A stretch of DNA of 64,000 bases from Methylorubrum populi (GCA_036946625.1 JAQIIU010000002.1:1378501-1442500), one strand, 5' to 3'. Counted from the first letter of the stretch, positions 54,570-64,000 are shown. Numbers and translations are program-made. Notes: generated by a model from the sequence alone, not told the origin.

Positions 54570-55382
54570 ATGGGTGTGATTTCTCGCAACCATCTGCGAA
54601 CTCCCGGGAATCTTGGCGTGCAGGCCCTCGGCTTCGCGGTGGCCATCGCCGCAGTTCCGGCCGGTGCGGCCGATCTGCCGGCCGCGGCCCCGTCCGCCGG
54701 CGTCGACTGGTACACCGGCGCGCAAGCGCAGGCGGTGGACGACAGTTGGGCGGTTTCCGTCGACGGCTCGACCAGTGTCACCTCGAACAGCTCGGCCTTC
54801 GGCTCGGTGACGGTGACCACGTCGCTGGGCAGCCCGCCGACCGTGAGCGGCGCGCGCGTGCGCGTCGAGGGCGCGGCCGGCACCTACTCCTATCCGGGCC
54901 AGGCGGTGGGCGCCCGCGTCACCGGCTACCAGCAGGAGGGCTCGGCGCTGGCCGGCTACGAGTGGATCTGGCGGGATGCGGCGCTCGCCGGCTATGTCGG
55001 CTTCAACGTCCGCAGCAACCAGCTCTCGATCTCCGATCCCGGCAACCCGGTCGTCGGCACCGGGATCGGCCTGAAGGTCGCCGGCAACTTCTACGCCACG
55101 CCGACCGACCGGACCATGGTCTCGGCCTACGGTTCCTACTCGACCAAGTTCAACGCCTACTATTCCCGCTTCCGCGTCGGCTACATGGTCGCCGACGGGG
55201 TCTATGTCGGCCCGGAGGCGCTGTTCCTCGGCGACGACTTCTTCCGTCAGTACCGGTTCGGCGCCCATCTCTCCGGCCTCACCTTCGGCCCCGTGCAGAT
55301 GTCGCTCGCCGCCGGCTACGTGCGCGACCGCATCCAGGGCACCGGCTACTATTCGAGCATCGAGGCGCGGGCGAATTTCTGA
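54570..55382 (+). CDS. bcsS: Cellulose biosynthesis protein BcsS
   Basis: 270 residues. A signal peptide (LGFAVAIAAVPAGAADLPAA) precedes a beta-rich outer-membrane type barrel with the repeated YxGxNxR and GxGLK patterns of BcsS (ALAGYVGFNVRSNQLSISDP, GIGLKVAGNFYATPTDRTMV, FRVGYMVADGVYVGPEALFL), ending in a C-terminal Phe as barrels do. BcsS is an accessory gene of alphaproteobacterial cellulose clusters; its exact role is not established. GAGGACCGA just before the ATG fixes the start. bcsA follows after 265 bp. Confidence 0.85.
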   Translation: MGVISRNHLRTPGNLGVQALGFAVAIAAVPAGAADLPAAAPSAGVDWYTGAQAQAVDDSWAVSVDGSTSVTSNSSAFGSVTVTTSLGSPPTVSGARVRVEGAAGTYSYPGQAVGARVTGYQQEGSALAGYEWIWRDAALAGYVGFNVRSNQLSISDPGNPVVGTGIGLKVAGNFYATPTDRTMVSAYGSYSTKFNAYYSRFRVGYMVADGVYVGPEALFLGDDFFRQYRFGAHLSGLTFGPVQMSLAAGYVRDRIQGTGYYSSIEARANF

Positions 55383-55647
55383 TCCGCCCCGCGGCGGACG
55401 CACGACGATGGGCGTATCGCGGATCGGAACCCGGCGGGTCTTCGGAAACCGGCACACCAAATCTTGCGCGATCTTTCCGTTCCGCCAGCAAGTCGTCGAA
55501 TCTCAGCCGAAAGATCGCCGTCGCCGCGGAACGGCTTTCCGTTCCCATCAAATGCTATTTTCGTGCGGAATTTTTCAACCGGCCCGGCAATCTTTCCGCC
55601 GAGAGCACGAAACGCCGCAGTGCTAAATCAACCCTGATCGAGGAGGG

Positions 55648-58185
55648 ATGCGCTGGGTTCGTGAACGCATCGGCAAATTGTCGTATTTTGGTGGTGGGCC
55701 TGTTCACGATGCGGGAGTGGCGAGTGTGATACGTGCGCTGCGGTGGCTGGCGTGGATGGGGACGACGGTCGCCGGCCTCGTCCTGCTGAGCCAGCCGGTC
55801 GGGACACAGAACCAGCTCGCCATGAGCCTCGCCGCCATGGCGGCGATGATCGTGCTGTGGCTGTTCCTCGACGGGCCGCGCACCCGCTTCGTGTTCCTGG
55901 CGCTCGGGAGCCTCGTCGTGCTCCGCTACATCCTGTGGCGGGTCACCGACACGCTGCCTTCGCCGGGCGATCCGGTCAGCTTCGGCTTCGGCCTGCTGCT
56001 GCTCACGGGCGAGCTGTACTGCGTCTTCATCCTGTTCGTCAGCCTGGTCATCAACGCCGACCCGCTCCGGCGCCGGGCGCCCCCGGCCGCGAGCGCCGCC
56101 GAACTGCCCACCGTCGACATCTTCGTGCCGAGCTACAACGAGGATGCGGCGATCCTGGCGATGACGCTGGCGGCGGCGCGCCAGATCAACTACCCGCCCG
56201 AGAAGCTCACCGTCTGGCTCCTCGACGACGGCGGCTCGGATCAGAAATGCGCCGACCCCAACCCGGAGAAGGCCAAGGCCGCACGCGACCGGCGGCGCGA
56301 CCTGACGGCGCTGGCCGAGGAGCTCGGCTGCCGCTACCTCACCCGCGCGCGCAACGCGCACGCCAAGGCCGGCAACCTCAACAACGGGCTCGCCTTCGCC
56401 ACCGGCGAGATCGTCGTCGTGCTCGACGCCGACCACGTGCCCTTCCGCTCTTTCTTGAGCGAGACCGTCGGCTACTTCGCGGAGGATCCGCGGCTCTTCC
56501 TCGTCCAGACCCCGCACGCCTTCCTCAATCCGGACCCGATCGAGCGCAACCTGCGCACCTTCGAGCGCATGCCCTCCGAGAACGAGATGTTCTACGCGGT
56601 GACGCAGCGCGGGCTCGACAAGTGGAACGGCTCGTTCTTCTGCGGCTCCGCCGCCCTGCTGCGCCGCACCGCGCTGGACGAGGCCGGGGGGTTTTCCGGC
56701 ATCACCATCACCGAGGATTGCGAGACCGCCTTCGAGCTGCATTCCCGCGGCTGGACCAGCGCCTATGTCGACAAGCCCCTGATCGCCGGCCTGCAGCCCG
56801 AGACGCTCTCGGCCTTCATCGGCCAGCGCTCGCGCTGGTGCCAGGGCATGTTCCAGATCCTGCTCCTGAAGAACCCCGCGCTGCAGAAGGGGCTCAAGCC
56901 GATCCAGAAGGTCGCCTACCTCTCCAGCATGACGTTCTGGTTCTTTCCGATCCCGCGGCTGATCTTCATGTTCGCGCCGCTGTTGCACATCTTCTTCGAC
57001 CTGAAGATTTTTGTCGCCAGCGTCGATGAGTCGATCGCCTATACCGCGACCTACATCGTCATCAACCTGATGATGCAGAACTACGTCTACGGCAAGTTCC
57101 GCTGGCCGTTCGTCTCGGAACTCTACGAATACGTTCAGGGCCTCTACCTGTCGAAGGCGATCGTTTCGGTGATCTGGTCGCCGAGGAAACCGACCTTCAA
57201 CGTCACCGACAAGGGCATCAGTCTCGACCACAACCATCTCTCGTCGGCCTCGCTGCCCTTCTTCGCGGCCTACGGGCTCCTGGCGACCGGCTGCGCCGTG
57301 GCGGCGTGGCGCTACCTGTTCGAGCCGGGCGTGACCAACCTGATGCTGGTCGTCGGCCTGTGGAACTTCTTCAACCTGCTGACCGCGGGCGCGGCGCTCG
57401 GCGTCTGCGCCGAGCGCCGCCAGTCGGAGCGCACGCCCTCGCTTCCCATCAACCGGCGCGGCCTGCTCACCCTCGGCGGCCGGGCGGTGGACGTTTCGAT
57501 CGAGCGGGTCTCGGCCGAGGCCTGCACCGTGCGGCTGCCGGCGGCCCTGCTCCCGGCGGGCGGCGCCCGCAAGCTTTCGGGCACGCTCAACGTCGTTCCG
57601 ATGGCGGGAGCGCGGCCGGCCGGGGCTCTGCCGGTCATCCTGGAGGGCATCGACCGCGCCAGGGACGAGGCCTTCGGCCGCCTCGGCTTCGGCCGGCTGC
57701 GGCCGCAGGACTACGTCGCATTGGCCGGCCTGATGTACGGCGACGCCGAGGCGATGCGGCGCTTCCAGATGCGGCGGCGGCGCCACAAGGACATCCTCAC
57801 CGGCACCCTGCAATTCGTCTGGTGGGGGCTCTCCGAACCCTTCCGCGCCGCACGCTACGCGCTCGCCGCCGACGCGCGGCCGGCCGCGGCGCCGGTGATC
57901 GATGGGACCTCGCCGATCTACGACGCGCCGGAGCAGGCCCCGACCGGAGCCGACCTCCCCCAGCCGCTGCTCCCGACCCCGACGCCGGGCCTCGCGCATC
58001 GGGCCGTGCCGCAGGGGCCGCGGGAGCCCGTGCCGGCTCAAGCTCCCCCACGACCTGCCGCCGCGCAGCCGGTTGCCGCGCAGGCCCCGGCCCGCGCCTC
58101 GAACGACTGGGTGCGGATGATGCTCGACTACGAGAACGAGCGCGCCCTCGGCGGACAGACCGGGCGCGGCGCGGGCACGGCGTGA
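55648..58185 (+). CDS. bcsA: Cellulose synthase catalytic subunit BcsA
   Basis: 845 residues at most. Inner-membrane GT2 enzyme that polymerises UDP-glucose and extrudes cellulose with BcsB. Catalytic residues: Asp193-Asp194 (LLDDGGSD), D260-A-D262, Asp357 in TITED and Q393RSRW. Eight or so membrane helices. The PilZ domain has its RxxxR (R591-R595, RQSER), but the second c-di-GMP motif DxSxxG reads DVSIER at 615-620, with Arg for Gly. A long Pro/Ala tail follows. Start uncertain: at 55648 the GAGGAGG is too close, and GTG at 55726 is an alternative. Its stop overlaps the bcsB GTG. Confidence 0.93.
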   Translation: MRWVRERIGKLSYFGGGPVHDAGVASVIRALRWLAWMGTTVAGLVLLSQPVGTQNQLAMSLAAMAAMIVLWLFLDGPRTRFVFLALGSLVVLRYILWRVTDTLPSPGDPVSFGFGLLLLTGELYCVFILFVSLVINADPLRRRAPPAASAAELPTVDIFVPSYNEDAAILAMTLAAARQINYPPEKLTVWLLDDGGSDQKCADPNPEKAKAARDRRRDLTALAEELGCRYLTRARNAHAKAGNLNNGLAFATGEIVVVLDADHVPFRSFLSETVGYFAEDPRLFLVQTPHAFLNPDPIERNLRTFERMPSENEMFYAVTQRGLDKWNGSFFCGSAALLRRTALDEAGGFSGITITEDCETAFELHSRGWTSAYVDKPLIAGLQPETLSAFIGQRSRWCQGMFQILLLKNPALQKGLKPIQKVAYLSSMTFWFFPIPRLIFMFAPLLHIFFDLKIFVASVDESIAYTATYIVINLMMQNYVYGKFRWPFVSELYEYVQGLYLSKAIVSVIWSPRKPTFNVTDKGISLDHNHLSSASLPFFAAYGLLATGCAVAAWRYLFEPGVTNLMLVVGLWNFFNLLTAGAALGVCAERRQSERTPSLPINRRGLLTLGGRAVDVSIERVSAEACTVRLPAALLPAGGARKLSGTLNVVPMAGARPAGALPVILEGIDRARDEAFGRLGFGRLRPQDYVALAGLMYGDAEAMRRFQMRRRRHKDILTGTLQFVWWGLSEPFRAARYALAADARPAAAPVIDGTSPIYDAPEQAPTGADLPQPLLPTPTPGLAHRAVPQGPREPVPAQAPPRPAAAQPVAAQAPARASNDWVRMMLDYENERALGGQTGRGAGTA

Positions 58186-60776
58186 GCACGATGACGGCGC
58201 CGCGGCCTTTTTCGCGCACGGGCGGGATTGGACGCGCCGTCCTCGCCCTCACGCTCGCCTGCGCCCTGACGGGAAGCCCGTCGGCCCGGGCGCAGAGCTT
58301 CCTCGGAACCGGCCCGGCCGAGCGGCTGACGGTGCCCCCGACCGGGGACGCCCTGCGCAAGCAGGCCCCGGCTCCGACGCAAGCCCAGCCGCAAGTCCAG
58401 GCCCGCCCCCCGGCCCCCGAGGCCTCCGACGCCGCGCGCCGCTCCCCGGTCCAGGCCACCATCGCCCCGGCCCGGCGCCTGCCGGCGGGCACCCGCGGCT
58501 TCCGCCTCGCGGGGGAAGAGGACACGCTGCAATACCCCGTCTACCTCACCGAGGGTCAGGTGCGCGGCGCGGCGCGGCTGCGGGTCTCCTATCTCTCGGC
58601 GATCTCGGTGGCGCCGGAATTCTCGGAGCTCACCGGTCTGATCAACGGCACCAAGGTCGGCTGGACCCGGATCCAGGCGCCCGGCGCCGTCAAGGTCGTG
58701 GAATTCGCGATCCCCGAGGGCACCCTCAAGGCCGGCTACAACGCCGTGACCCTGACCGCGAGCCAGCGCCACCGGGTCGATTGCTCGACCGGCGCCACCT
58801 ACGAACTGTGGACGCAGATCGACCCGTCCCGCTCCGGGCTCGTGGTCCCCCCGGCGCCCGACCTCGACCTCAAGGCGCTCGCCGCCCTGGAGCCCGACGA
58901 GAGCGGGGCGCTTCCCGTCGGCGTGCTGCTCAACGAAAAGCCGACCCTGCCGCGGCTGGAGCGCATGATCGGCGCCGTGCAGGCGGTGGCCCTGGTCGGG
59001 CGCCTCGCCCGGCCCACGGTCGGCTTCGGGCCGCCGCTCGCCGGCCGCAACGGCGTCAACCTCGTCGTCGGCACCGCCGCCGAGATCCGCGGCACGGACG
59101 GCATCGAGGATCTCGGCCCGATCACCGGTCCGCGCCTCGCGCTGCTGCCGCCGCGGGGCAGCCGCGCGCCGACGCTCGTCGTCACCGGCCTCGGCCCCGA
59201 CGACGTCCGCGCGGCGACCGCGCAGCTCGCCGCCACGGGCGACGCCGGCGGCACGGAACGCGGCGCCGCACTCGCCCCCCTGATCCGCGGCTACGAGGTG
59301 CAGGGCGGCGAGCGGCTCGAACTGGAGCGGCTCGGGGTCGCGACCCGCGAGTTCAGCGGACGCCTGCTGCGCACCCGGATCGAGCTGCGCTTCCCCGCCG
59401 ATTTCGTCCCGGCCGACTACGGCAAGGCGATGCTGCATCTGGCCGGCGGCTATGCCGCGGGGCTCGCTTCGAGCGCCCAGATCGTCGTCGACATCAACGG
59501 CCGCAACGCCGCGAGCGTGCCGCTGCCCTATGCACGGGGCGAGGTGTTCGACGACAACGCAATTCCCTTGCCCCTGAGCCTGTGGCGGCCGGGCCTGAAC
59601 AGCGTCGAGATCAGCGCGCAGCTTCCGAACGCCTCGGACAAGGTCTGCGACACCCTCTCTCCGGCGGCGCGCCAGCCGCGCTTCCTCTTCCTCGACCGCA
59701 CCCGCCTCGAAATCCCGGCGCTCGCCCGGGCGGTCCGCACCCCCGACCTCGCCGCGGTCAAGGCAGGGGCCGTCCCCTTCGCGGCGCCGGGCCCACGCCC
59801 GCGCCTCGTGCTGCCGGTCGCCGACCGCGAGACCGCGGATGCCGCCGCGACGCTGGCCGCCCGCCTCGCCATCGCCGCCAAGCGCGTGATCGATTTCGAA
59901 CTCGCGCCCGATGCCGGTCGTGCGGAGGGTGGCGCCAACCTCGTGGTGGCGCCGGCCCGCGCCCTCAACCCGGTGACGATCCAGACGGTGGGGCTCGACC
60001 CCGACGAGATCCGCCGCGTCTGGGAGGGGCGCGCCGAGACCGTCGCGACCCCCGGCCAGTTCGGCGCCGAGGGCGTGCTGACCCTCGACCGGCTGCGCCG
60101 CAACCTGCCGATGCGTTGCGCCCTGCCCCCCGCCGCCGTGCCGGTCAGCGTGGCCGCTGCGGCCCCTGTCGCGATCCCGGCTCCCGCGCCGGCATCGGTC
60201 TCGGCGCCGGCACCGGGCCCGGCCCGCGCATCGGAGACCGACGAGGAACTCGTGGCCCGCTGGGACCAGACCCTGTCGGGCTCGGCCTTCGTGCCCACGG
60301 TCCTGCGGGAGGGCTGGACCCGGCTCGCGAACTCGGCTCTGCGGCTGCGCGACGGCGTGACGGGCCTGACGGAGGGGCCGGCGGCCGCGGTGTCGGTCAA
60401 TCCCCGCGCCTCGCTGATCATCGCCGAGGGCAATGGCGGCACCGAACTGCGCGACAGCACCGTGCTCGTCACCGCGCCGAACGCCTCGATGCTCAAGGCC
60501 TCGGTGTCCTGCCTCGTCGATCCGGTGGTCTGGACCCGCCTCGTCGGACGCGCCGCCTTCCTCGACGCCTCGGACGGCACCCTGACCACGGTCGAGCCGG
60601 ATCACGTCGCGCTGATCGAGACGCGCTCCTGGTCGCTGCCGAACTTCCGCCTGGTCGCGGCGGCGTGGCTTTCCCTCAATCCCGCCTACTACGTCGGCAT
60701 GACCCTGATGATGGCCCTGTGCCTCGGCCTCGCCACCACCGGCCTCGTGCGCCAGCTCGGCCGGAGGAATTCCTGA
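58182..60776 (+). CDS. bcsB: Cellulose synthase periplasmic subunit BcsB
   Basis: 864 residues. Signal peptide (AVLALTLACALTGSPSARAQ), Pro/Gln-rich linker, then the carbohydrate-binding and flavodoxin-like periplasmic domains (TLQYPVYLTEGQVRGAARLR, ASQRHRVDCSTGATYELWTQ) and a single C-terminal membrane helix (MTLMMALCLGLATTGLV) that packs on BcsA. Guides the glucan through the periplasm. GTG start overlaps the bcsA stop (GTGA); ATG at 58191 is possible. Confidence 0.92.
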   Translation: MSTMTAPRPFSRTGGIGRAVLALTLACALTGSPSARAQSFLGTGPAERLTVPPTGDALRKQAPAPTQAQPQVQARPPAPEASDAARRSPVQATIAPARRLPAGTRGFRLAGEEDTLQYPVYLTEGQVRGAARLRVSYLSAISVAPEFSELTGLINGTKVGWTRIQAPGAVKVVEFAIPEGTLKAGYNAVTLTASQRHRVDCSTGATYELWTQIDPSRSGLVVPPAPDLDLKALAALEPDESGALPVGVLLNEKPTLPRLERMIGAVQAVALVGRLARPTVGFGPPLAGRNGVNLVVGTAAEIRGTDGIEDLGPITGPRLALLPPRGSRAPTLVVTGLGPDDVRAATAQLAATGDAGGTERGAALAPLIRGYEVQGGERLELERLGVATREFSGRLLRTRIELRFPADFVPADYGKAMLHLAGGYAAGLASSAQIVVDINGRNAASVPLPYARGEVFDDNAIPLPLSLWRPGLNSVEISAQLPNASDKVCDTLSPAARQPRFLFLDRTRLEIPALARAVRTPDLAAVKAGAVPFAAPGPRPRLVLPVADRETADAAATLAARLAIAAKRVIDFELAPDAGRAEGGANLVVAPARALNPVTIQTVGLDPDEIRRVWEGRAETVATPGQFGAEGVLTLDRLRRNLPMRCALPPAAVPVSVAAAAPVAIPAPAPASVSAPAPGPARASETDEELVARWDQTLSGSAFVPTVLREGWTRLANSALRLRDGVTGLTEGPAAAVSVNPRASLIIAEGNGGTELRDSTVLVTAPNASMLKASVSCLVDPVVWTRLVGRAAFLDASDGTLTTVEPDHVALIETRSWSLPNFRLVAAAWLSLNPAYYVGMTLMMALCLGLATTGLVRQLGRRNS

Positions 60777-61969
60777 TGGAACCCGCGCGCGCCCCGCGCC
60801 GCCCGCGCCTCGGCGCGGTTGCCCGCGCCTTCGGCCTCGCCGTTCTCCTGGCGGCTCTTTCGGCCACGCCCGCCCCGGCCCAGCAGACGGAGGCCACCAC
60901 CGTGCCCCCTGCCACAGCCCTGCCGACCCCGCCGCGCCCCGAAACCCCGGCGCGGACCGATTCCGGCCCGGCGCTCGCCAACACGCTGGGCGACGAGGCG
61001 GCCTGGCGCGCCTATCGGGGGCGCTTCGTCACCGAGCAGGGCCGGATCGTCGACACCGCCAACGGCCTGATCAGCCACAGCGAGGGCCAGGGCTACGGCA
61101 TGCTGCTCGCGGTCGCGGCCGGCGACCGGGCCGCCTTCGAGCGGATCTGGGGCTGGACCCGCGCCAACCTGATGGTGCGCTCCGACGAGTTGCCGGCCTG
61201 GCGCTGGGCACCCGACCAGCGGCCGGCAGTCTCCGACATGAACAACGCCACCGACGGCGACATCCTGATCGCCTGGGCGCTGACCGAGGCGGCGGAGGCC
61301 TGGGGCGAGCCGTCCTACCGCACCGCCGCGCGCCGCATCGCCGTCGAGTTCGGCCGCAAGACGATCCTGTTCAAGGATCCGCACGGGCCGGTGCTGCTGC
61401 CCGCCGTGTCCGGCTTCTCGGCCCGCGAGCGCACCGACGGCCCGCTGATCAACCTGTCCTACTGGGTCTTCCCCGCCTTCCAGCGGCTGCCGATCGTCGC
61501 CCCCGAATACGACTGGGCCTCGCTGATCCGCAGCGGCCTCGCCTTCCTGCGCCAATCCCGCTTCGGGCCGGGCAGCCTGCCGACCGAGTGGATCTCGGCC
61601 AAGGACAGCTTGCGCCCGGCCGATGGCTTTCCGCCGCTGTTCTCCTACAACGCGATCCGCGTACCGCTCTACCTCGCCTGGGCCGGGATCGGCCGGCCGG
61701 AGGATTACGCGCCCTTCAGGACGCTCTGGGGCGGGATCGAGCGCGAGCGCCTGCCGATCGTCGATACGCGGGACGGGCAGCCGGTCGAGTGGCTGAGCGA
61801 GCCGGGCTACACCGCGATCCCCGCGATCACCGCCTGCGCCGCGGACGGCACGCCCTTTCCCGAACCTTTAAGGACGGTGCAGGACAATCAGAACTACTAT
61901 CCGACGACCCTCCACCTGCTCGCGCTGATCGCAGCCCGGATGCGCTATCCGTCATGCATGAAGTCCTGA
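60776..61969 (+). CDS. bcsZ: Periplasmic endoglucanase BcsZ (GH8)
   Basis: 397 residues. Signal peptide (GLAVLLAALSATPAPAQQ), Pro/Thr-rich linker, then a GH8 barrel with the catalytic acid in ISHSEGQGYGMLLAVA and the substrate motif MNNATDGDILIAWAL. Trims cellulose during synthesis. Excellent GGAGGAAT ribosome site; the ATG shares one base with the bcsB stop. The usual order bcsA-bcsB-bcsZ is kept. Confidence 0.94.
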   Translation: MEPARAPRRPRLGAVARAFGLAVLLAALSATPAPAQQTEATTVPPATALPTPPRPETPARTDSGPALANTLGDEAAWRAYRGRFVTEQGRIVDTANGLISHSEGQGYGMLLAVAAGDRAAFERIWGWTRANLMVRSDELPAWRWAPDQRPAVSDMNNATDGDILIAWALTEAAEAWGEPSYRTAARRIAVEFGRKTILFKDPHGPVLLPAVSGFSARERTDGPLINLSYWVFPAFQRLPIVAPEYDWASLIRSGLAFLRQSRFGPGSLPTEWISAKDSLRPADGFPPLFSYNAIRVPLYLAWAGIGRPEDYAPFRTLWGGIERERLPIVDTRDGQPVEWLSEPGYTAIPAITACAADGTPFPEPLRTVQDNQNYYPTTLHLLALIAARMRYPSCMKS

Positions 61970-63996
61970 CGCCCCCGGAGCGTTCTCCGCCGACCGCGCC
62001 TGTCCGGCGAGAGGGTGCGCGGCGACGCGACGTCGCCAAGCCGTTCGCGATCGCGGCCGGCCTCCTGTTCGCGGGCTCCGGCATCGCCCTGGCCCAGGCC
62101 GGGGCGCAAGCCGCTCCCGAGCCGGCCCCGCGCGTCGTCTACGGCGACGGCACCCGTGCGCCCGCGATCGTGGTCGATCCCGAGACCGGCGGCACGCCCG
62201 GCATGGTCGACGAGAGCGCGCTGCGCTACTACGCCTCGCAGAAGCAGACCGCGCGGATGAAGGCCGAGATCGCGCGGCTGAAGCGGCTCTATCCGGGCTG
62301 GACCGAGCCTGCCGACCTCGAAACCCTGCAGCCGAGCCCGCCCGAGGAGGCGCCGCTGTGGGATCTCTTCACCGCCGGGCGCTTTCAGGACCTGCGCGCG
62401 GCGATCGCCGCACGCCGCTCGCTCGAACCGAACTGGCAGCCCTCGGAGGAACTCGCGCGCAAGCTGCGCCGGGCTGAGTTCCGCAACGGCATCAAGGCCG
62501 CCGCGGAGAAGAACGGCCCGGGCAAGAACGCCGACGAGGTGGTCGCCCTCTACCGCGCCGATCCCGGCGCCCTCGACCCGTCCGACGTCGAGAGCGTCTG
62601 GATCGTCGCCGACGCGCTCGCCGCGACGGGCGCGGGCGAGGACGCCTTCGACCTCTACAAGTCCGTCCTCGACGGCAGTGCCGATGCCGGCGCGCGGCTC
62701 GCCACGATCCAGAAGGCGATGAGCCACCTGAAGATGGATCAGGCCGAGCGGCTCATCGCCATGGGGCGGTCGGGTCCGGAAGGCGCCTCGGAGTTCGACG
62801 CGATCCGCCTCGACATCACCCGGGCGCGCATCGCCGCCTTCCTGCACGACGAGCCGGCCCAGACGCCGACGCTGGCCGACCTCACCGCCTTCCAGGCCTA
62901 TGCCCGCAAGAGCGGCGATCCCGGCCAGACCGGCCTGCTCGGCTGGTACGCCTACAAGCGCCACCAGTTCCGGGAGGCGCTGGAGTGGTTCAAGCTCGCC
63001 ATCGCCCGCGGCGGCGACGCCATGGTCGCCCACGGCCTCGCCCACACCTTGCGCGAATTGAACATGCTGCGCGAGGCGGAGGAGGTGGCCTATGCTTGGC
63101 GCGACCGCTTCGTCGGCAACGAGCTGCTGTTCATCGACGTGCTCGAACGCAAGCTGACGCAGGCCAACCCGCCCTTCATCGAGCCTGCCCGGATCGAGCG
63201 CTACGCCAAGGTCGTGATCGCCACCGGCTCCGGCGAGGGGGCGCAGGGACTGGCATGGTACGCCTACAATTCCTGCCAGTTCGATACGGCGCTCGAATGG
63301 TTCCAGCGCGCCGTCGCCTGGATGCCGAGCGAGGCCACGGTGTTCGGCTACGCCCTGACCCTGCAGCGACTCAAGCGCCAGCGCCCCTATCTCGAAACCG
63401 TCAACCGCTACGACGGCCTGTTCCCGAAGGTCGTCGACATGCTGTTCCGCGAGGATCCCGGCGGGCCGCCGCTGCCCTGCGCGACACCGCAGCCGCCCCC
63501 CCGCGCGCCGGCCCGGGCAGAGAAACCCGAGCCGAAACCCGAGGCGCCCTCCTACGGCCGGGTGCCCCGCCCGGACGCGGCCAAGGTCGGCGCCCAGGGC
63601 GACACGGTGCCGCCGGCCGTCCAGCGCAACGAGTTCCCCCTCGCGGTGCCCCTCGACAACCCCTTACGCTACCCGCCGGCCTCGCTGCAGCGGGCGCTCG
63701 CGGACCCGGCCGCGCCCGGAAGCTACGCCCGCGAACCGGCGACGGCCCGCCCGCCCCTGGTGGCGCGGCGCGTCAACGGCGCCGGCGCGATGCCCTACGA
63801 GCGCTACGGCTTCGCCCTGTTGCCGGGCTATAACGGTCTCGACAAGCCGGACGGCCTCGGCGCCCCGCCGCCGGGCACGCTGTGGCAGGATCAGCAGGCC
63901 GAGCGCGGTCGGAGCACGGCGCCGGAAACCGACCGCTTCTCCGTGCCCTCCCGTATCTCCTCGGGCAACGGGCCGAACGGGAAAGGCTTTCCGTGA
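61954..63996 (+). CDS. TPR-repeat protein of the cellulose operon
   Basis: 680 residues, starting 16 bp inside bcsZ. A membrane or signal helix (KPFAIAAGLLFAGSGIALAQ), then helix-turn-helix repeats of TPR type (GLLGWYAYKRHQFREALEWF, GLAWYAYNSCQFDTALEWFQ, PSEATVFGYALTLQRLKRQ) to about residue 490, and a Pro-rich tail of ~190 residues. Placed where bcsC stands in other operons, but no outer-membrane barrel follows within the reading frame. Likely a periplasmic scaffold for export; whether a separate barrel gene lies beyond the window cannot be seen. Confidence 0.75.
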   Translation: MHEVLTPPERSPPTAPVRREGARRRDVAKPFAIAAGLLFAGSGIALAQAGAQAAPEPAPRVVYGDGTRAPAIVVDPETGGTPGMVDESALRYYASQKQTARMKAEIARLKRLYPGWTEPADLETLQPSPPEEAPLWDLFTAGRFQDLRAAIAARRSLEPNWQPSEELARKLRRAEFRNGIKAAAEKNGPGKNADEVVALYRADPGALDPSDVESVWIVADALAATGAGEDAFDLYKSVLDGSADAGARLATIQKAMSHLKMDQAERLIAMGRSGPEGASEFDAIRLDITRARIAAFLHDEPAQTPTLADLTAFQAYARKSGDPGQTGLLGWYAYKRHQFREALEWFKLAIARGGDAMVAHGLAHTLRELNMLREAEEVAYAWRDRFVGNELLFIDVLERKLTQANPPFIEPARIERYAKVVIATGSGEGAQGLAWYAYNSCQFDTALEWFQRAVAWMPSEATVFGYALTLQRLKRQRPYLETVNRYDGLFPKVVDMLFREDPGGPPLPCATPQPPPRAPARAEKPEPKPEAPSYGRVPRPDAAKVGAQGDTVPPAVQRNEFPLAVPLDNPLRYPPASLQRALADPAAPGSYAREPATARPPLVARRVNGAGAMPYERYGFALLPGYNGLDKPDGLGAPPPGTLWQDQQAERGRSTAPETDRFSVPSRISSGNGPNGKGFP

Positions 63997-64000
63997 GATC

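Overview
The window is GC-rich, densely coded alphaproteobacterial chromosome. Phasins, an FlbT flagellin regulator beside duplicated flagellins, a BcsS-type cellulose gene, DUF2934/DUF3606 small proteins and the general gene style point to Methylobacteriaceae (Methylobacterium/Methylorubrum). That assignment is inferred from gene content, not from a marker gene. I found no rRNA, no complete tRNA, no CRISPR array and no intact insertion sequence.

Layout. 0-7 kb: two phasin-type genes, a DegP/HtrA protease, a membrane diguanylate cyclase, a coupled pair of very small membrane proteins, a small conserved protein and an exported protein. 7-13.3 kb: a class A penicillin-binding protein, two tandem flagellin genes whose middle parts are almost identical, and divergent flbT. 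13.3-23 kb: a hairpin-rich intergenic segment, a HupE-type nickel permease, DUF3606, an acyltransferase, an HNH nuclease, a DUF442-type phosphatase, a broken methionine aminopeptidase gene, an EmrAB-type efflux pair, an HdeD-like protein and an outer-membrane channel-like protein.

23-30.2 kb, minus strand: an ABC importer of the nitrate/taurine class (binding protein, permease, ATPase), then a DctB/DctD-like two-component system and a BKACE (DUF849) enzyme. A sigma-54 type -24/-12 element and two matching dyads 31 bp apart lie upstream of the importer. This fits control by the NtrC-family regulator encoded in the same cluster and is the most coherent regulatory unit in the window. 30.3-37.4 kb: a second, stand-alone minC, typA/bipA, a CHASE3 chemoreceptor, and a complete minC-minD-minE operon closed by a perfect 22-bp hairpin.

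37.5-51.5 kb: cytochrome P450; a GH15 glucoamylase-like enzyme coupled to a flavin oxidoreductase, with an SMP-30 lactonase upstream; DUF2934; a divergent Mfd; a decayed urea-type ABC permease remnant; a HisN-type phosphatase with a DeoR regulator; and an amidase. 51.8-64 kb: a hybrid histidine kinase whose ATP-binding domain looks degenerate, followed by a cellulose cluster (bcsS, bcsA, bcsB, bcsZ and a TPR protein) in which bcsA through the TPR gene overlap end to start. BcsA has a PilZ domain whose second c-di-GMP motif is altered.

Starts were moved inward from the longest open frame wherever a ribosome site, paralogue or gene overlap favoured it. Functional names rest on motifs read by eye. 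No database search was run.
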